Shown here piece after piece: positions 22,000 through 34,038 of a stretch of DNA of 64,000 nucleotides; within the stretch, counting starts at the first letter, position 1; each line of letters begins with the position of its first letter. The notes below the pieces were generated by a model. It saw nothing but the letters and a program-made list of their open reading frames with translations, was not told where the DNA came from and did no database searches. A program made the translations under genes and the position numbers. This DNA comes from Sequoia sempervirens (lineage: Eukaryota > Streptophyta > Pinopsida > Cupressales > Cupressaceae), in the NCBI GenBank assembly GCA_007258455.2, contig VDFB02270651.1:490800711-490864710 (forward strand). Reading direction: 5' to 3'.

Positions 22000-23100
22000 G
22001 GGGTGAAATCCCTTTTCAATGTTTATTTCACCATTCGCCATGACATTTTGTAGTCATACCGACACCTGGAATCAATTTGATGACTACTGCTTCTATTTTT
22101 CATGTCGCTGTAACAATTCCAAGTCAGGGAGATGTTATGTAGATATTTTTATGTTTCCCCGAGACACTCCTTCATCCATCTTGAATTGCTAAGACACGAG
22201 CGAACTCCCACCAAAAGCCACACATTCAACTTTATCGGCAAGACCAAAAACACTCGCCAAGACATTCTATCGAAAACCTTCAACTTGGCCAAAACAAAAC
22301 CATATGTCATTCAGCAAGACATCACAAATTTTATGTCAACAGAGTGATCCCTGCATGTTGTTTGGTGAGACCAAAAAAGTTCGCCATGACCATATATCGA
22401 TACCGAATGTCTTACCAAAATCACTTCTCCAGATTACTCCATTCGGCAAGACTCACCTCGAAATATTCTATCGGTATATCTTTTAAACCTCGATGAAGCT
22501 CATACCGAAAACTTCTTTTCCTGGCGATGGACATCTCTTATTGGCATAAGTTTTAACTCAGCAAGACTCTATAGCTTCTCACCGAAAGCTTTTGAATACC
22601 CTTGAACTTGGTTTGGCCAAAAAATAGCCACTTCGCTAAGACCTTCCACGATGCACATAAGTCTTACTAAAACATTTGTTTGCAAGCCAATCGGTAAGAC
22701 AAAAAGATTTTGTTATAAGTCATGACGATACCAATCAATCTAGCCGAAACAACTCCTTTATGCATTAGTCGGTATGACATATTGTATTCTCCCTAACATT
22801 ACACCAATGCCCCACCATATGCTGATATATATTTTTTATATATGCCTATCGGCAACAAAAAATAGTGCACCAAGACATTATCCCGAACACCTTTAGCTTG
22901 ATTGATATACTCCCACATGCACCAGTCGGTGAAACATAATGTATTTGATATGACTTCACTCTGACAATGATTCCTCTTTGCCAAAATGACTCCTTTTTTC
23001 GCCGAAACAAGAAAATTGTCCTACCGATAGTCTACAACAAACATATATTAGTGAAAAAATCAGGTCAGGGAGACTTTTACTATGTCTTGCTGATTCGGGT
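22000..23100 (-). repeat. Degenerate array of a short CG-bearing motif, Tat LTR copy 1
   Basis: The same array as at 10250-11360, with variants such as TCGGCAAGAC, TCGCTAAGAC and TCGGTAAGAC. Several CG sites have become TG or CA in one copy but not the other, as expected from methylation decay. Confidence 0.6.
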
Positions 23101-23262
23101 ATTTTAATGAAAAATGAAGGACTTGATGGATTCAATGAATTTGATGATAGAAAATAAGCAAGACAATACAAAGAGGGACTTTTATGCTTATGTTGAGGAC
23201 TCAATGCTCAAATTCTTGAATGCAATAGACTATAAAAATTTCAAAATTTTATAGTTCTAACA

Positions 23263-23510
23263 GGATGATTTTTGGCTAAAGCCTTATGGACTAAATTCCT
23301 ATTTGTATGGGTAGTGGGTGTTCTAGTTTGAAATAATCTACCCACAGGTGATGTAGATATGGTTGTAGGAGAAGAACTTATACTTCTATTTCTTCTTATA
23401 GATGACAAAGATTGTCTATTTCTTCTTCTAGAAGTGGAAAAAGAGAGCATAATGTACTAAAATTTACCTCTAGAAGATGATCTTGTTTGAATTCTTGGCA
23501 TGAATTTTTA
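23263..23510 (-). pseudogene. Gag start of another element (J), cut by the Tat insertion
   Basis: A minus-strand frame begins MPRIQTRSSSRGKF near 23500, passes a stop, and continues through a Ser/Arg-rich stretch (SRRRNRQSLSSIRRNRS) to the edge of Tat LTR copy 1. It lies just downstream of a candidate primer site at 23579-23594. Position and the basic composition suggest the start of a gag protein, but no gag core is present, so this is inference. Confidence 0.45.
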
Positions 23511-23578
23511 GGTCTAGTCTTGAATTAGGAATTTTGGATAGTAGCAACATCACCAATTCATATGTAGAGTCCTCCCTT

Positions 23579-23594
23579 GATTGTAGAGTCACCA
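23579..23594 (-). other. Candidate primer binding site of element J
   Basis: The minus strand reads TGGTGACTCTACAATC. Its first twelve bases equal the Tat primer site at 18147-18164. A 5' LTR would lie to the right, but I could not set its edges. Confidence 0.5.
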
Positions 23595-23606
23595 GGTACT
23601 TTTTTG

Positions 23607-26538
23607 AGAGCCTCTTCAAGGCTAGAATGTTGAGAGCAACACCATTCTCTCAACGAAATGAAATGAAATTTCTTCTAGTCCCACTAGGCATCCCAAAAAC
23701 TATTGTCACATAAAATTGCACCGTATTGAACAAGAGTTTAGTGTTCTAATGACACAATGGAAATGACCTCAAGATGTTGGACCTTGCGAGTTGAGGTCAA
23801 GTCTCTGGAGAAGGCTAGATTCCTCTTTTAAACTAAGTGCAATTATGTTGGTCTAACCCAACACAATGAAAACCCTAATGTTAACCTACTCTAATAGATC
23901 ACAAGGGAAAAGGGATAGAAAGAGATATGAAATGTGAAAGAAGGTGATGCACCAAATTTAGAGTTTGTTCATTCCTACTTCAGAACAACATAATATGTCA
24001 AAGAAAAAACTAAAACACCTACTTAGATATGAAGGTAAATGAATTTTACTTAAACATGCAAGAGGTAATGGTGATAACAGTTGAATTTTATTCACATAAA
24101 GCTTGAAGTAACCTTTACAATGGTAGAATGCAAGAGTTGCAGGTTCCCAAAATAAAAATCCTAGAGAGGCTGAAGGAAGAACCCCAAAAATTATACAAGT
24201 GTTGCCTTTATAGTCCAGGCACAACTGAGATGAATTCAAATTCCTAACCCTAACTCAACTAGGGTTATAGAAAGAATGCCAATTTTTTTTGGAGAGATCT
24301 GAACTGCACTCATTACAGAGCAATCACCAATCTATAGAGGCTTTGAAATTTCAAGCAAGCCACAAAATGATGACTCTCATGAATGCAAGGATAGGCACAC
24401 GTGCAAATTCTACTAAAAAAATCTTTGACCAAAATAACCTGACATAAGAAAATGGTGTCTACAACACATGAAGGAGTAATGGCACTGACCAACAATTAAA
24501 AGAAATGTTGAGATTGTGTAAAATCTAAGTTGATCATATTTGATATGGTAGCTGGGAATGTCGTTGAACAATTTAACTTCTGCAAATCTACCACGAACAG
24601 GAGAAAATAGCCATTGAAGTTTCAATACTAGTTGAGATCAGATTTGTGATGAAACTATAAAACATAGCAGTTGATCTCCACCTCTAAATTAGGGGCATTC
24701 ATTACCAAGAAACTCCATAACCATCATCAAAGGGACTACAAAAAATTGGTGTGAGTCACATTTGAGTCCCTTCAATGGAACAAATTCTGCCATAGGTACC
24801 ATCCCACATTCATTGCCCATTGTTGGAACCATCTAATCACCTTGTTTCACAACAGTGATATGAAGCAACCAAGCGATATGTCACCACATGTTCGATGGAC
24901 CCACCAAATGCTTCATTCAATGACTATCAGGTCCCACCATGCCACAAGTCACCTCCTTGCTCCCTCACCAAGAAAAGTAAAGAGCCCACCAAATCACCGC
25001 GGGCTAGTAAGAAACTACCACCTATCCATGTTGATGTCACACACCATCCTATCAGTATGTCAAAGGGACCATCATCTAGGTCCCACTGATAACTGCTTGT
25101 CTCCTTAATGAGGAGCCCCATAGTCACCGAGAAATATTCCATTAAATATTTGTATGCCTCCAATAGTTTAGCGGATGATGGCGATGACACCACATGGCTC
25201 ATGCTCACTATACCTCCATAAACCCAGATCTAATAGTGGGTCCCCCATGGGCTAGGGGGGAATGGTCAAGATTCATTTGTCAAAATTCATCTTATCCATT
25301 GCTCTGTTTGAACTCGATGCTTACTAACCTCACATGATAATGGGCCCTGCTTGGAAAGTGGGCACGTGTCACCTGTCGTCCAACTTGTTGAAATATTTTA
25401 ATGAATGTTATAACACTATGGGGAGTCTAGGAACAGTCAGGATCAAATCAAACAATCCAATCACCCACATTGAAATTTTAAAACTACACGTGCACAATGT
25501 TAGCAACTTAAAAAGGGTCTCGCCTAGGTAATGTAAGGCTATGTGAAATTTAGAACATTAAGACCTAGGGCAAAGCATTAGACTCAAGTGAAAATATTTC
25601 AAGACTAATAGAAATAAGATTTAGGACAAATATTTGAATGGGGGTGACTGGTAAGACAAGGATGAAGGGGTCAATCAAAACATGACTTCAACACACATAA
25701 GTTATAACTAAACGATCGAGAACTGAATATAGAGGAATATAAAAAAAGTGTCCACCAAGACCAAGAGGTTTAGGGTTTACTCATATGAGGGTTTTAGAAG
25801 CCCTAACTTATAGATTCAAAACCCTAAATTGGATACAACTGAGGAGTTTCAAATCCTCAAAGATCCAAATTCATCAAAATAAACATGGATTTCCATAGGA
25901 TGCACACATAGGATCTCTTTTATCAGATATAAATGATGTTTATCCAAGGGTGCATAAAATATGCCAACATTCACCTCAATCAATAGCATAGTTATTTGTT
26001 TGCTCCACAGCTACAATCAAGGTTTGATTCCTCTATATAGAATTTCTCATAGCAACTAGTTCATTTTTTGTAAAGGTGAAAAATTTGGACAAAGAATCTC
26101 CACATGAAAATATAAAACAAACCCACATTTGAGGCAAGATTAGGCTTAGTAGCACTACACACCACTTTCTTGGTGATGGTCTATGGTCAATGGTCTATGA
26201 ATATAAAAGAAGAGGTGTGACCTTATTTGTACATGAATCTTTCTATCTACACACATAAAAAGACACAATTACCAACCTTGTATTGGTGCGGACAAAGATT
26301 TTGACCATGGTATTGCTTGTATTTGGTGTTAGTTGTCTAAATTATGTAATGGACATCTTCTTTAATGTGTTGAATCTAATCAAAGAGTTTGGCTTCTTTA
26401 TCAGACTTCTTTTTGAGCTCAACTAGATGCTATTGTTGATTGTACAAGGTAGGACACATAAAAAAAACTCAAAAAGACATGAAATGAGATGCATCAAACT
26501 AAACCATTCAAGAAATAGGCATTGCAGCTTTTTGGAGA
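23607..26538. other. Unassigned sequence, probably LTR of element J and older debris
   Basis: About 2.9 kb with no gene I can support. The left part may be the 5' LTR of element J. Positions 24820-25320 are richer in G and C and repeat words such as GGTCCCAC and GGGCCC, unlike their surroundings. The short frames here (for example 24842-25108) overlap on both strands and look like chance. Confidence 0.4.
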
Positions 26539-28027
26539 TGGAACTTTGGGACCTATTTCACTCTTAATTCATTAGGAAACCAAGATCCCTCAATCGAGTG
26601 ACTCAATTGAGGGAAGGACAAAAGGGTATTTCCTTAGGTGTGATTAGATGGAGGGGTTCACCATTGAATGAAGTTTCTAAGGAGAAATAAAAACATGAAT
26701 ACATTAAATCCAAGAAACTTAAAACATGAAATCATATCACTAAACAGAAAGATACATAGGGTACCTAGAGAATCAGAGATGACTAAACAAGATCTAAAAA
26801 CCATAAGACTTTTTTTTATTTGTACTGGGACTCATATGCCAGACTGGAAAATTTAGTCCCAATTTAGGGTTTTCAGGAAATAACTATAATCTTCAGGTGA
26901 CATATTAGGATCCTCTAAAAATTTCTAAAATGGTTGTACAGGGACTTATATTCCCAAGGTGGTGATTTAGTTCCATTCACATAAATATGAAAAACATACA
27001 CCATAAGAGAGAGAGAAAAATGTTTCTTTTGTTAGTGGATGGGGGTTTGCCTTAGTTAGACCCCGTTTGAGTAATTAAACTTTGAAATTAAAATAACATG
27101 AAGAAATGATGAACAAACAAATGAATGTAACAACTCACCAAACCTTGTTGAATTCTTGGACTGTAGATTTGCAACTTGTATGAATTGGCTTCAATGGATG
27201 TAGATCTTGATCACAACAATTAATATGGCTTTGAATGCTTGAAATTGGATCACAAATGGTACATCAACATGTTAGCTCACAAACACACGTGATGCATGAA
27301 TACCTTGATATGATGCGTGAAATATTGAATTAATGCTCCAAAATGCTTGACAATAAACTCTTGAATTCTCTTGAATACTTGAAAAATATCTCTTGAAGGC
27401 TCTAAATCTAGGTGAGACTCTCTTTCTTGAAGATTCTTAAGTTTCTTGACTCAAAATTGCTAGGTGAAACTAAGTGAAATAGCCTTGTATTTATACTTGT
27501 TCCAAATTTCTCGAAATTACAACTCTACAAGCTGACATCAGATCTAGGATAATAAAATACCACCAAGAATTTGATTTAAAATAGGTCCTAGTTAAAGTGA
27601 GACTCATACACCACCTTGGGCATATGAGTCCTAGTGTCTTAAACATGGGACACAAACTCCAAGAACTGTCTTGTTTAATGCAATGTTTAAAATCAGGCTC
27701 TAAAACCTAAGTGAGATTCATATGCCCAAGGTGGCATATGAGTCCCAAATCACCATATCTGGAACTTACAACCTCAAACATTGAATTATGATTTTTCAAT
27801 TATGATGTGTCGGGATTATCCATACAAAAATGCATTTAATTAGGCTTGTGAATGCAAAATGGACCAATTAAGGCATAAATAATCCAAATTTTATTGAAAA
27901 AGGCCAAAAACTTAATGTGAATATCTAAAACATATTACAACACCAAATTAAGGCATTGATACTTAGCTCATATTGTCAACTATTCCCAAATTAAGTGAGG
28001 AAAAGGGATACTTTTTCCATCACTACA
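26539..28027 (-). repeat. Element H 3' LTR
   Basis: A minus-strand LTR related to those of D, E and G. In reading direction it starts TGTAGTGATGG next to a purine tract (28028-28045) and ends near AAAGTTCCA at 26539. It contains a TATAAATACAAG box (27486-27497), a donor-like GGTGAGTTG near 27138, the GGGGT/ACCCC hairpin (27041-27065) and two pairs of the GGGACTCAT palindrome. The left edge is set by analogy with D and is less sure. Confidence 0.65.
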
Positions 28028-28045
28028 TTTAGCCCCCACTTTAGT
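28028..28045 (-). other. Polypurine tract of element H
   Basis: The minus strand reads CACTAAAGTGGGGGCTAAA directly before the LTR start. Almost the same tract precedes the 3' LTRs of D (43815-43832), E (57171-57188) and G (61958-61976). Confidence 0.7.
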
Positions 28046-30490
28046 GAGAGGAGGAAATTACTTCAAACTCACACTAAAGTAGACATTCAAGAGCGGTTCA
28101 AGTGTACCAATGTGGATGGTATAAAATGACAAAGATCAAGGGGGTGGTCAAGCCCCCAGGATGAATATCCTATGGAAAACCAACATAGGAACAAAAGAAC
28201 ACGCATGAGGTGTATGATATGCAACATCAAGATACAGAAAAATACAATTTCAATGACTTAAATCTGAAGAAAGAAAAGGAAAAAGAGGGTGGATCAAGCC
28301 TCAACCATTTATCCAATGTGATGTGGATCAGATCTAAGTTGTTTGTCCAAAAAAAATGTTTACAAGTGGAACATGATATCCACCATGCAAACCAAACACA
28401 TGCTCACAAGGGCTAGTGAAACCTCAGGCTGTCCACTAGGTGAGCCACCAAAGACACATACACACATGGCCAGTATGCACTCACATAGATAAGCATGTGG
28501 CTATGGGAAAGTCACACCTAAGATTCACTCCCATATGCTAACCATACCAAAGTTATACCTTTTGATAAATTTGATAAGGCACCACACAACACGAACAACA
28601 AGATTCATGAGGCAAGCAAAACTTTGTATGCTAACAACCATGAAAAAACATGATGGCTCCACAAGCAAGCAAAGTGTGTTATGCAAGGTGGCCATATAAT
28701 AGTTATTGTAAATGTGAAATAGTGTAAGGTACATTCAAAGGGGTTTTTCTTAGTTCATATAAGGTCTTAACTTATGGGACATTGTGCCTAATGTCTCAAA
28801 GAGAGGACCAATCAAAGAATAGAAGATTCACAACTTAGGGGATGCAATATGTTGTATCAAACCACTAAAAGGAATATAATATACTAAGAGAGATCATGCT
28901 CTTGAAGGACATCACACCCAATTTCATCAACAAGAGAAAGATGCATCACATAAAATAAGAAGACTATAAAATGAAACATGAGTTGAAATGCAAAAGAATA
29001 ATGCCAATGTATGCCACCACTTTAAAGAAATTGCTAAACACCATGTTGTGAGCAATTACTTGAAAGTAGCAAATGATAAATGCTAACAATAAGGAGGAAA
29101 TGAGAGCTTATTTGGAAATCTCTATTCCAAGTAATATGTTCTCAAATGAAACTACATCATGAAAAGGTGTTGCCTCCAAAATGCAATACTAAACATAACT
29201 TAGTATGTCATATGTGAGCCAACTTAAGTCATGTCATCCACATCCCAAGCTTTCTCTCATAAATACATGGAACAAAGTCAAATAGCCAAAAGAGCAATGA
29301 CAAGTTCTATATGAGGATAAGGCTACCTATCCCCCTAGCCCCCACTTAGTGCAAGACAAGGGTGAGGTGAGATAATTGATGAAAAACATGAAAATCAGTA
29401 TCAATTAGAGGAACTAGGTGCTTCAACTCAAGGAAGAGCACCGCAATCCTTAAGATGTTCAATTAGATAACTCAAAGCCTTACATTCATTAGTAGAATGA
29501 CCATGAACTCTATGATATACACAAAATGAACTCTTGTAGTAGGAAATTTATTTTGTGTTCTTGGAGGGAGAGATATTGAATGATATTAGAGGAGTCTCGA
29601 AAAGATACCCTCTTGATCACTAGTAGAGGATGTTCCTCTATTTTGTGACAAAGATACCTCTTGCTTAGTAAAATATATCATACTTACACAAGACTCTTTA
29701 GATAGTGGGATTTTGTTAGGATCATCATGGAAAAAACAAGCCCTTAAGTGGCAAAAAATTCAGAAAAATCATAGTTAGGAAACTTGACATAATTTTTTTA
29801 ATAAGTTATCTATATTATTTCAAAAATGTGTAAGAATAGAATCTGTAACAAATTGAATGTAGTTTCTAAACTACTAGGTTTATTTAAATAAAAAAAATCT
29901 ATTTGGTGAAAATTTGAAATTTCAATGTAATAGTACTTAAATTTTAGGGAAAAAATAAGAAGTAGGTGTTTGTCTGACCACACTAAAAACAATAAAATGA
30001 TAATGTTTTTTATAATATTTTAGAAATGAGTATAGGACTCATGTACGGATGTGATGCATATTTTTTTGTAATTTTTTTCCAAGTAAATAATTAATTATGA
30101 TTTTTTTTATTACAAATTTTTAAAAATATAAAAACTCGTATGTCTGACCACCTTAACTTGGTCAAAACTTCATGAAATTCATTTTTTCTTTTTTTAATCC
30201 TATATTATGCCAAGCATAGAATGAGACACATGTTTTGGATTCAAGAAATGCGATACCCTTTGAAATCTATAAAAAAAATTCAATCAACCTATCAATCAGG
30301 ACTTTAGTCGTAATTCAAATAGAAAATGAATAATAATTATATATTAAATTCAAAGTAAAGCATAATTTATATTGGTGGAAATCTGAGAATCTCCTTTAAA
30401 AACCCTTTTCATTTCATCAATTTTGGTTAAGAAAAAAGTTGTCAGCCACATACCCATTATAGTTGGTTTCAATGTTTTCAAAGGATTTTC
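28046..30490 (-). other. Element H long 3' untranslated region
   Basis: About 2.4 kb between the protease and the 3' LTR with no RT or integrase. Patches match the same region of D (42000-43830) and E (48730-49570), for example the words around GATGTCCTTCAAGAGCATGA and the GGACATTGTGCCTAATG block. A very AT-rich block (29750-30420) inside it is listed separately. Confidence 0.55.
29750..30420. repeat. AT-rich block with repeated GTCTGACCAC
   Basis: A markedly AT-rich segment with poly-T and poly-A runs. GTCTGACCAC occurs at about 29974 and again near 30150, each followed by a similar A/T-rich stretch. It may be a small inserted DNA element, but I found no terminal repeats. Confidence 0.35.
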
Positions 30491-30499
30491 CTTGTCTTT

Positions 30500-30960
30500 T
30501 TAAAGTTGTAAAACACTGTAAGGCTCATGATCGGAGTCTATCATATGTACTTTGTTACAGTTGTAGATATACTTCATTTTAGGATGAAGATTTGAAGGCA
30601 CCACATGCATCTCATGAATCCATAGTCTTCCTAAAAGGAGGTTGTATGAAAGATCATGGTGTATAACATGGATTGGGGATTGTAATGTAACTTTGTGAAC
30701 TTTAATAGGTAGTGTAATCACACCAAGTGGTTTTTCTCACATGTTATCAAACCCACTAATAAATAGAGAGGCAGATTGAATTCTTGATTTATCTATGCCA
30801 AGTTTATTCAAAAGGATTATGCTACATACATTAAAAGTTGAGCCATTGTCAACAAGGGTTCATTTTATCCCTATCCTATTATATTGAGCTATTATCATGA
30901 AGGATTCAATTTTATTTCTCACTTCCAAGGGAGGTAACTCATCTTAATGGAAAGTAATGT
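30500..30960 (-). pseudogene. Element H protease
   Basis: The minus strand gives LVDNGSTFNVCS, an aspartic protease active site with DNG in place of DSG, followed by ISGFDNM and, in the open frame 30500-30721, HDLSYNLLLGRLWIHEMHVV. These blocks match the protease of element E (47800-48313). It should process the element polyprotein. One stop lies between the two parts, and no RT follows. Confidence 0.7.
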
Positions 30961-31400
30961 CTAAGTTGACCAAAGTTATAGCTTGAATTTGGGCTGCTAC
31001 TTCATTTGACTAAACATTAGGATGGGTAGGAACTTATTGTAAGGCACTTGGAATCATGTTTATGTTAATGAGGGGAGGCTTGAATAAGGTTCCGTAAGGA
31101 TATCTTAGCATGAGTATTCTTAAGTTGTTTAACAAGGTCATACTCCTTTCCACTTTGCAGAGGAAAACAAGGAGCACTAGGAAAGATAGGATTAGGCAAT
31201 GGGAGGGATGTTGAAGGTGTTTATATTGGTTGTGGATTGTTTCTAGTGTTATATGTATGAGCAAAAGTATTGTAACTCGATTGTTGTGACATATTATTCT
31301 TAGGTGATTCAAGTATAAGGATGGGTTTGTGGTTGGTTTGAGGTTGGGTAAAGGATAAGTTTAGGCTTAGGAAAGTACTTCAAGGGATGTTTTAAATGCA
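30961..31400 (-). pseudogene. Element H pre-protease region
   Basis: A stop-broken minus-strand frame with KEYDLVKQLKNTHAKISL and LIQASPH, which matches the conserved segment just before protease in plant Ty3 polyproteins. No gag core is seen before element D interrupts the sequence at 31409. Confidence 0.55.
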
Positions 31401-31403
31401 TAA

Positions 31404-31408
31404 TCTTA
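31404..31408. other. Target duplication, left side of element D
   Basis: TCTTA before the D 5' LTR; TCTTA also follows the proposed D end at 60319-60323. The match supports a 28.9-kb nested insertion, although the last bases of the 3' LTR differ from the 5' LTR. Confidence 0.5.
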
Positions 31409-31884
31409 TGGAGTAAGTGAAAAAGTAACCCTTCGACTTTCTCTGGCTTGTTTGGATCCTTCTTGTGACTTTTCCTTAATGTTTCCTTGAATTAGTGTTG
31501 CAATGTGGATGACACATTCATATTAAATCTTGGGCCCTTGTGAACTAATGGATTTTAATGGCACCTTGATTACATGTTGTGAAGTGTTGTAACTCATGTT
31601 CACACTTTCCTAAGGTCTTATTAAATAATTGCACCTAATAAACCTATTTTTAATTAAAATCAACCTTAACCTTTCCTTATTTGGAGTGTTGTAAAGTGTT
31701 GTAACACACTTTCATATTCCTCTAGGATTTTCATTAATAATTTGGCTTTCTTATGCTTTAATTGGCCCTATTTTGCATCCACAAGCCTCATTTATTGCAT
31801 CTTTTCGAGGATAATCTTGACTCCAATTAGTATCCAATCATAATTCAATATTTTATGGCTTTTGTGGCCCAAATTTAGTGATCT

Positions 31885-32033
31885 AGGACTCATTCGCCAC
31901 CTTGGGCGAATGGGTACCACTTGGATTTTTTTGGCCCCAAACCGGTTTTCACACATTTCTAAGCACTTTTAATTTTTGGTCCCATACATTATGTCTGATG
32001 GGACTCATTTGCCACCTTGGGGGAATGAGTTGC
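31885..32033 (+). repeat. Palindrome pair upstream of the TATA box, D 5' LTR
   Basis: Copies at 31885-31918 and 32000-32033, 115 bp apart. The first has arms GACTCATTCGCC and GGCGAATGGGT, fully paired over CATTCGCC/GGCGAATG. The second is more decayed. Confidence 0.75.
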
Positions 32034-32140
32034 ATGTGGCCCAAAATTAAAATTAATTCAAATTTATGGTAGGATTTTATTCTCCTAGATCTAATGTCAA
32101 CTTGTAGTGTTGTAATTTTGGGAATTCTTGCATAATTGAG

Positions 32141-32152
32141 TATAAATACAAG
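32141..32152 (+). promoter_or_regulatory. Element D LTR TATA box
   Basis: TATAAATACAAG, about 730 bp into the LTR. The same box occurs in the 3' LTR (59157) and on the minus strand in G (61409-61420) and H. It is placed between the upstream palindrome pair and the predicted intron, as expected for the start of the transcript. Confidence 0.65.
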
Positions 32153-32414
32153 GTTATTTCACTCATATTCAAAACCTAGCATTCAAGAGCATTCAAGGGT
32201 AGATTATCAAGCATTCTAGAGCAACATTTAAGTGCCAATGATCATGTCAAAGATTGCATCCATCATGTTTGTTATTTTGCTAACAATTGTGATGTAGGGT
32301 TTATGATTCAAGCAAGTGTTTCAAGCAAGATCAACATCGTTCAAGAAAGAGTCAAGAACCACATCTATTTCAGCCATTCCAAACATATTTGTAGCACCTT
32401 ATTGCTAGTGTTTG

Positions 32415-32568
32415 GTGAGTTGCAACATTTCTATTTGTTCATTCATCATTCTCCATTCATATTTTCTTTCATTTCAAGGTTTAATTATCAACAAGGGGTT
32501 TGACCAAGGAAAACCCCTATTCACTAACCCAAAAACATTTTCCCCTCTCCTTTGTGTGTGATTTGTAG
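32415..32568 (+). other. Predicted intron in element D 5' LTR
   Basis: The donor TTTG|GTGAGTTG and the acceptor GTGATTTGTAG, after a pyrimidine-rich stretch (TTTTCCCCTCTCCTTTG), give 154 bp. The same boundaries give 153 bp in the 3' LTR (59467-59619) and 156 bp in G (60939-61094, minus). A conserved hairpin lies inside (32495-32518). No splicing evidence is available here; this is a sequence prediction. Confidence 0.5.
32495..32518 (+). repeat. Conserved hairpin inside the predicted intron, D
   Basis: GGGGTTTG, a seven-base loop ACCAAGG, then AAAACCCC. Related hairpins are at 45342, 58169, 59547 (plus) and 27041, 60989, 62517 (minus). In E the 3' arm is CAAACCCC, giving an eight-base stem. 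Confidence 0.65.
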
Positions 32569-32774
32569 GCTTAGGTTACATATTTCATAAAGAGAAAGAT
32601 TGGAGAAAATTTTCCAAGTATTCAAAGTTGTCAAAGTTGTCATCAATCCTTGGAGAACATTGGAAATCACTTACAAATTACAAATTAGAGAGTCAAATCT
32701 AGAAATCAATCAAGAAGGAAAAAGCACACAATGAGGAACAGAGTCAACTTTTGAAGTTATAGAAAATCCCTACT

Positions 32775-32921
32775 AGACTAATTCACCACTTCTGGAAAAT
32801 GAGTCCCAATACCATTCAATTTTCAAGACTTCATAGTTTTGGATACCCTTTTGGCAGATTTTTGTTCCTGCACATTTTCCCAGAAAATTGACCGGTTCAC
32901 CTAGCTTGGTGAATGAGTCCC
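32775..32921 (+). repeat. Palindrome pair downstream of the intron, D 5' LTR
   Basis: Copies at 32775-32807 and 32892-32921, 117 bp apart. The second shows TTCACC..GGTGAATGAGTCC; the first has decayed inner arms. Confidence 0.7.
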
Positions 32922-33293
32922 AGTTCATAGTAAAAGAAACTTTTCTAGAATTCTAGATCTCTATTCTGCCTTCTCCAGATTCCTAGGTGCACACTTTTTG
33001 TTTTATAGTTTTTTGTGTTGTTTTACTCACTTTTCTAGGTCATTTAGTATTAGTTTGTATTCAATTAGGGTTTTGCATTATAACTTGCATTTCATTGTCT
33101 TTTCCAAGTTTACAGTTGGTGGTGAACCCCTCATTAAATCATTTTTAGACCCTAGGACAACCCTATTGCAAGATCTCTTTCTCTTTTGCATTTAGATCTC
33201 TAGGGTTATCCTTGAGTGGAATATCTTTGAAAGTGGTTGTGATAGCACTTAATCTAATCAACACATGCCTATCCACTATTTTCCAAGGTTCCA

Positions 33294-34038
33294 TTTTGGT
33301 GAACCTTCCCTTAGAATATCATAATTCTGATTTGGAGTGCATTTTCATCCTAGATTTAACTTGCATTAACATTGCATTAAGATTTGCATTGGTTAATTTG
33401 CAGTCTAGGCTTCCAAATTTTGCATTAGTGAAAGCTCATTTAGGTTGCATTTTTTCATTTAATTTCATTGAAAATTAGTCAAAATCTACATTCACATCTT
33501 ACACATAGATTATAAAACATAAAAAAGCATAAAATCCAATTCTAAAATTCTAAAAAATTTGAAAAAAATCATCACTAGGACTCATTCGCCACCTTGGGTG
33601 AATTAATCCCTCTACACATACTACACTCCATTTTCTAACATTTATAGTTTAGATTCTGAGTTTTCATTTGTTGTTACTATCTTTCTATTTTAGTTTTTAG
33701 AACTTTTGTTATAAGCATTTCATTCTTCTTAGCTTACGTTTCATTTGCATTCACTTTGCATTTAGTAGCCTTTGTATGAGTGTTTGGTGTCCTATTGTTA
33801 ATACTATAGTGAAACAAAGTTTGAGACTCATGTCATCCTACAATAGAACAATTGTTGTGGATCTTGGGTTTTCTAGCTCTTTCACTCCTAGTATTGACTT
33901 TAGTACATGAGGCATGGACAACACCTTTAACAACTCGTTGCCTTCAAGTACTATGCTAGTCAAGAAACAAGGAATGATAGTGTCCTGCAAGAAAACATAA
34001 TTCACATTCATGATGACCTAGAAAACCTACAACGTCAA
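33294..34038 (+). other. Element D leader
   Basis: A non-coding leader between the LTR and gag. It begins TTTTGGTGAACC, which parallels TTTTGGTAAACC after the E LTR (46122) and may be an unusual primer site. A single palindrome copy lies at 33577-33610. From about 33914 a broken frame, with QENIIHIHDDLENLQRQVQ, leads into gag. Confidence 0.5.

Larger units (their letters stand above)
18168..23262 (-). repeat. Tat LTR copy 1 (5' LTR)
   Basis: A 5095-bp direct repeat of copy 2, bounded by TGTTAG and CTAACA. It contains a motif array (about 23100-22000), the LTR reading frame (21743-19079) and a non-coding tail. It lacks about 290 bp near 21580 that copy 2 keeps. Its right edge at 23262 cuts the gag start of another element, so this is the true 5' end of the insertion. 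Confidence 0.85.
31409..33293 (+). repeat. Element D 5' LTR
   Basis: Starts TGGAGTAAGTG and ends AAGGTTCCA. Matching sequence is at 43833-44358 and 58955-60318. It carries, in order: two palindromes (31885, 32000), a TATA box (32141), a predicted intron (32415-32568) with a hairpin inside, and two more palindromes (32775, 32892). Confidence 0.8.

Noticed and set aside
24842..25210. A gene in the G/C-richer patch.
   Set aside because: Short overlapping frames on both strands, with no motif, start context or neighbour support.
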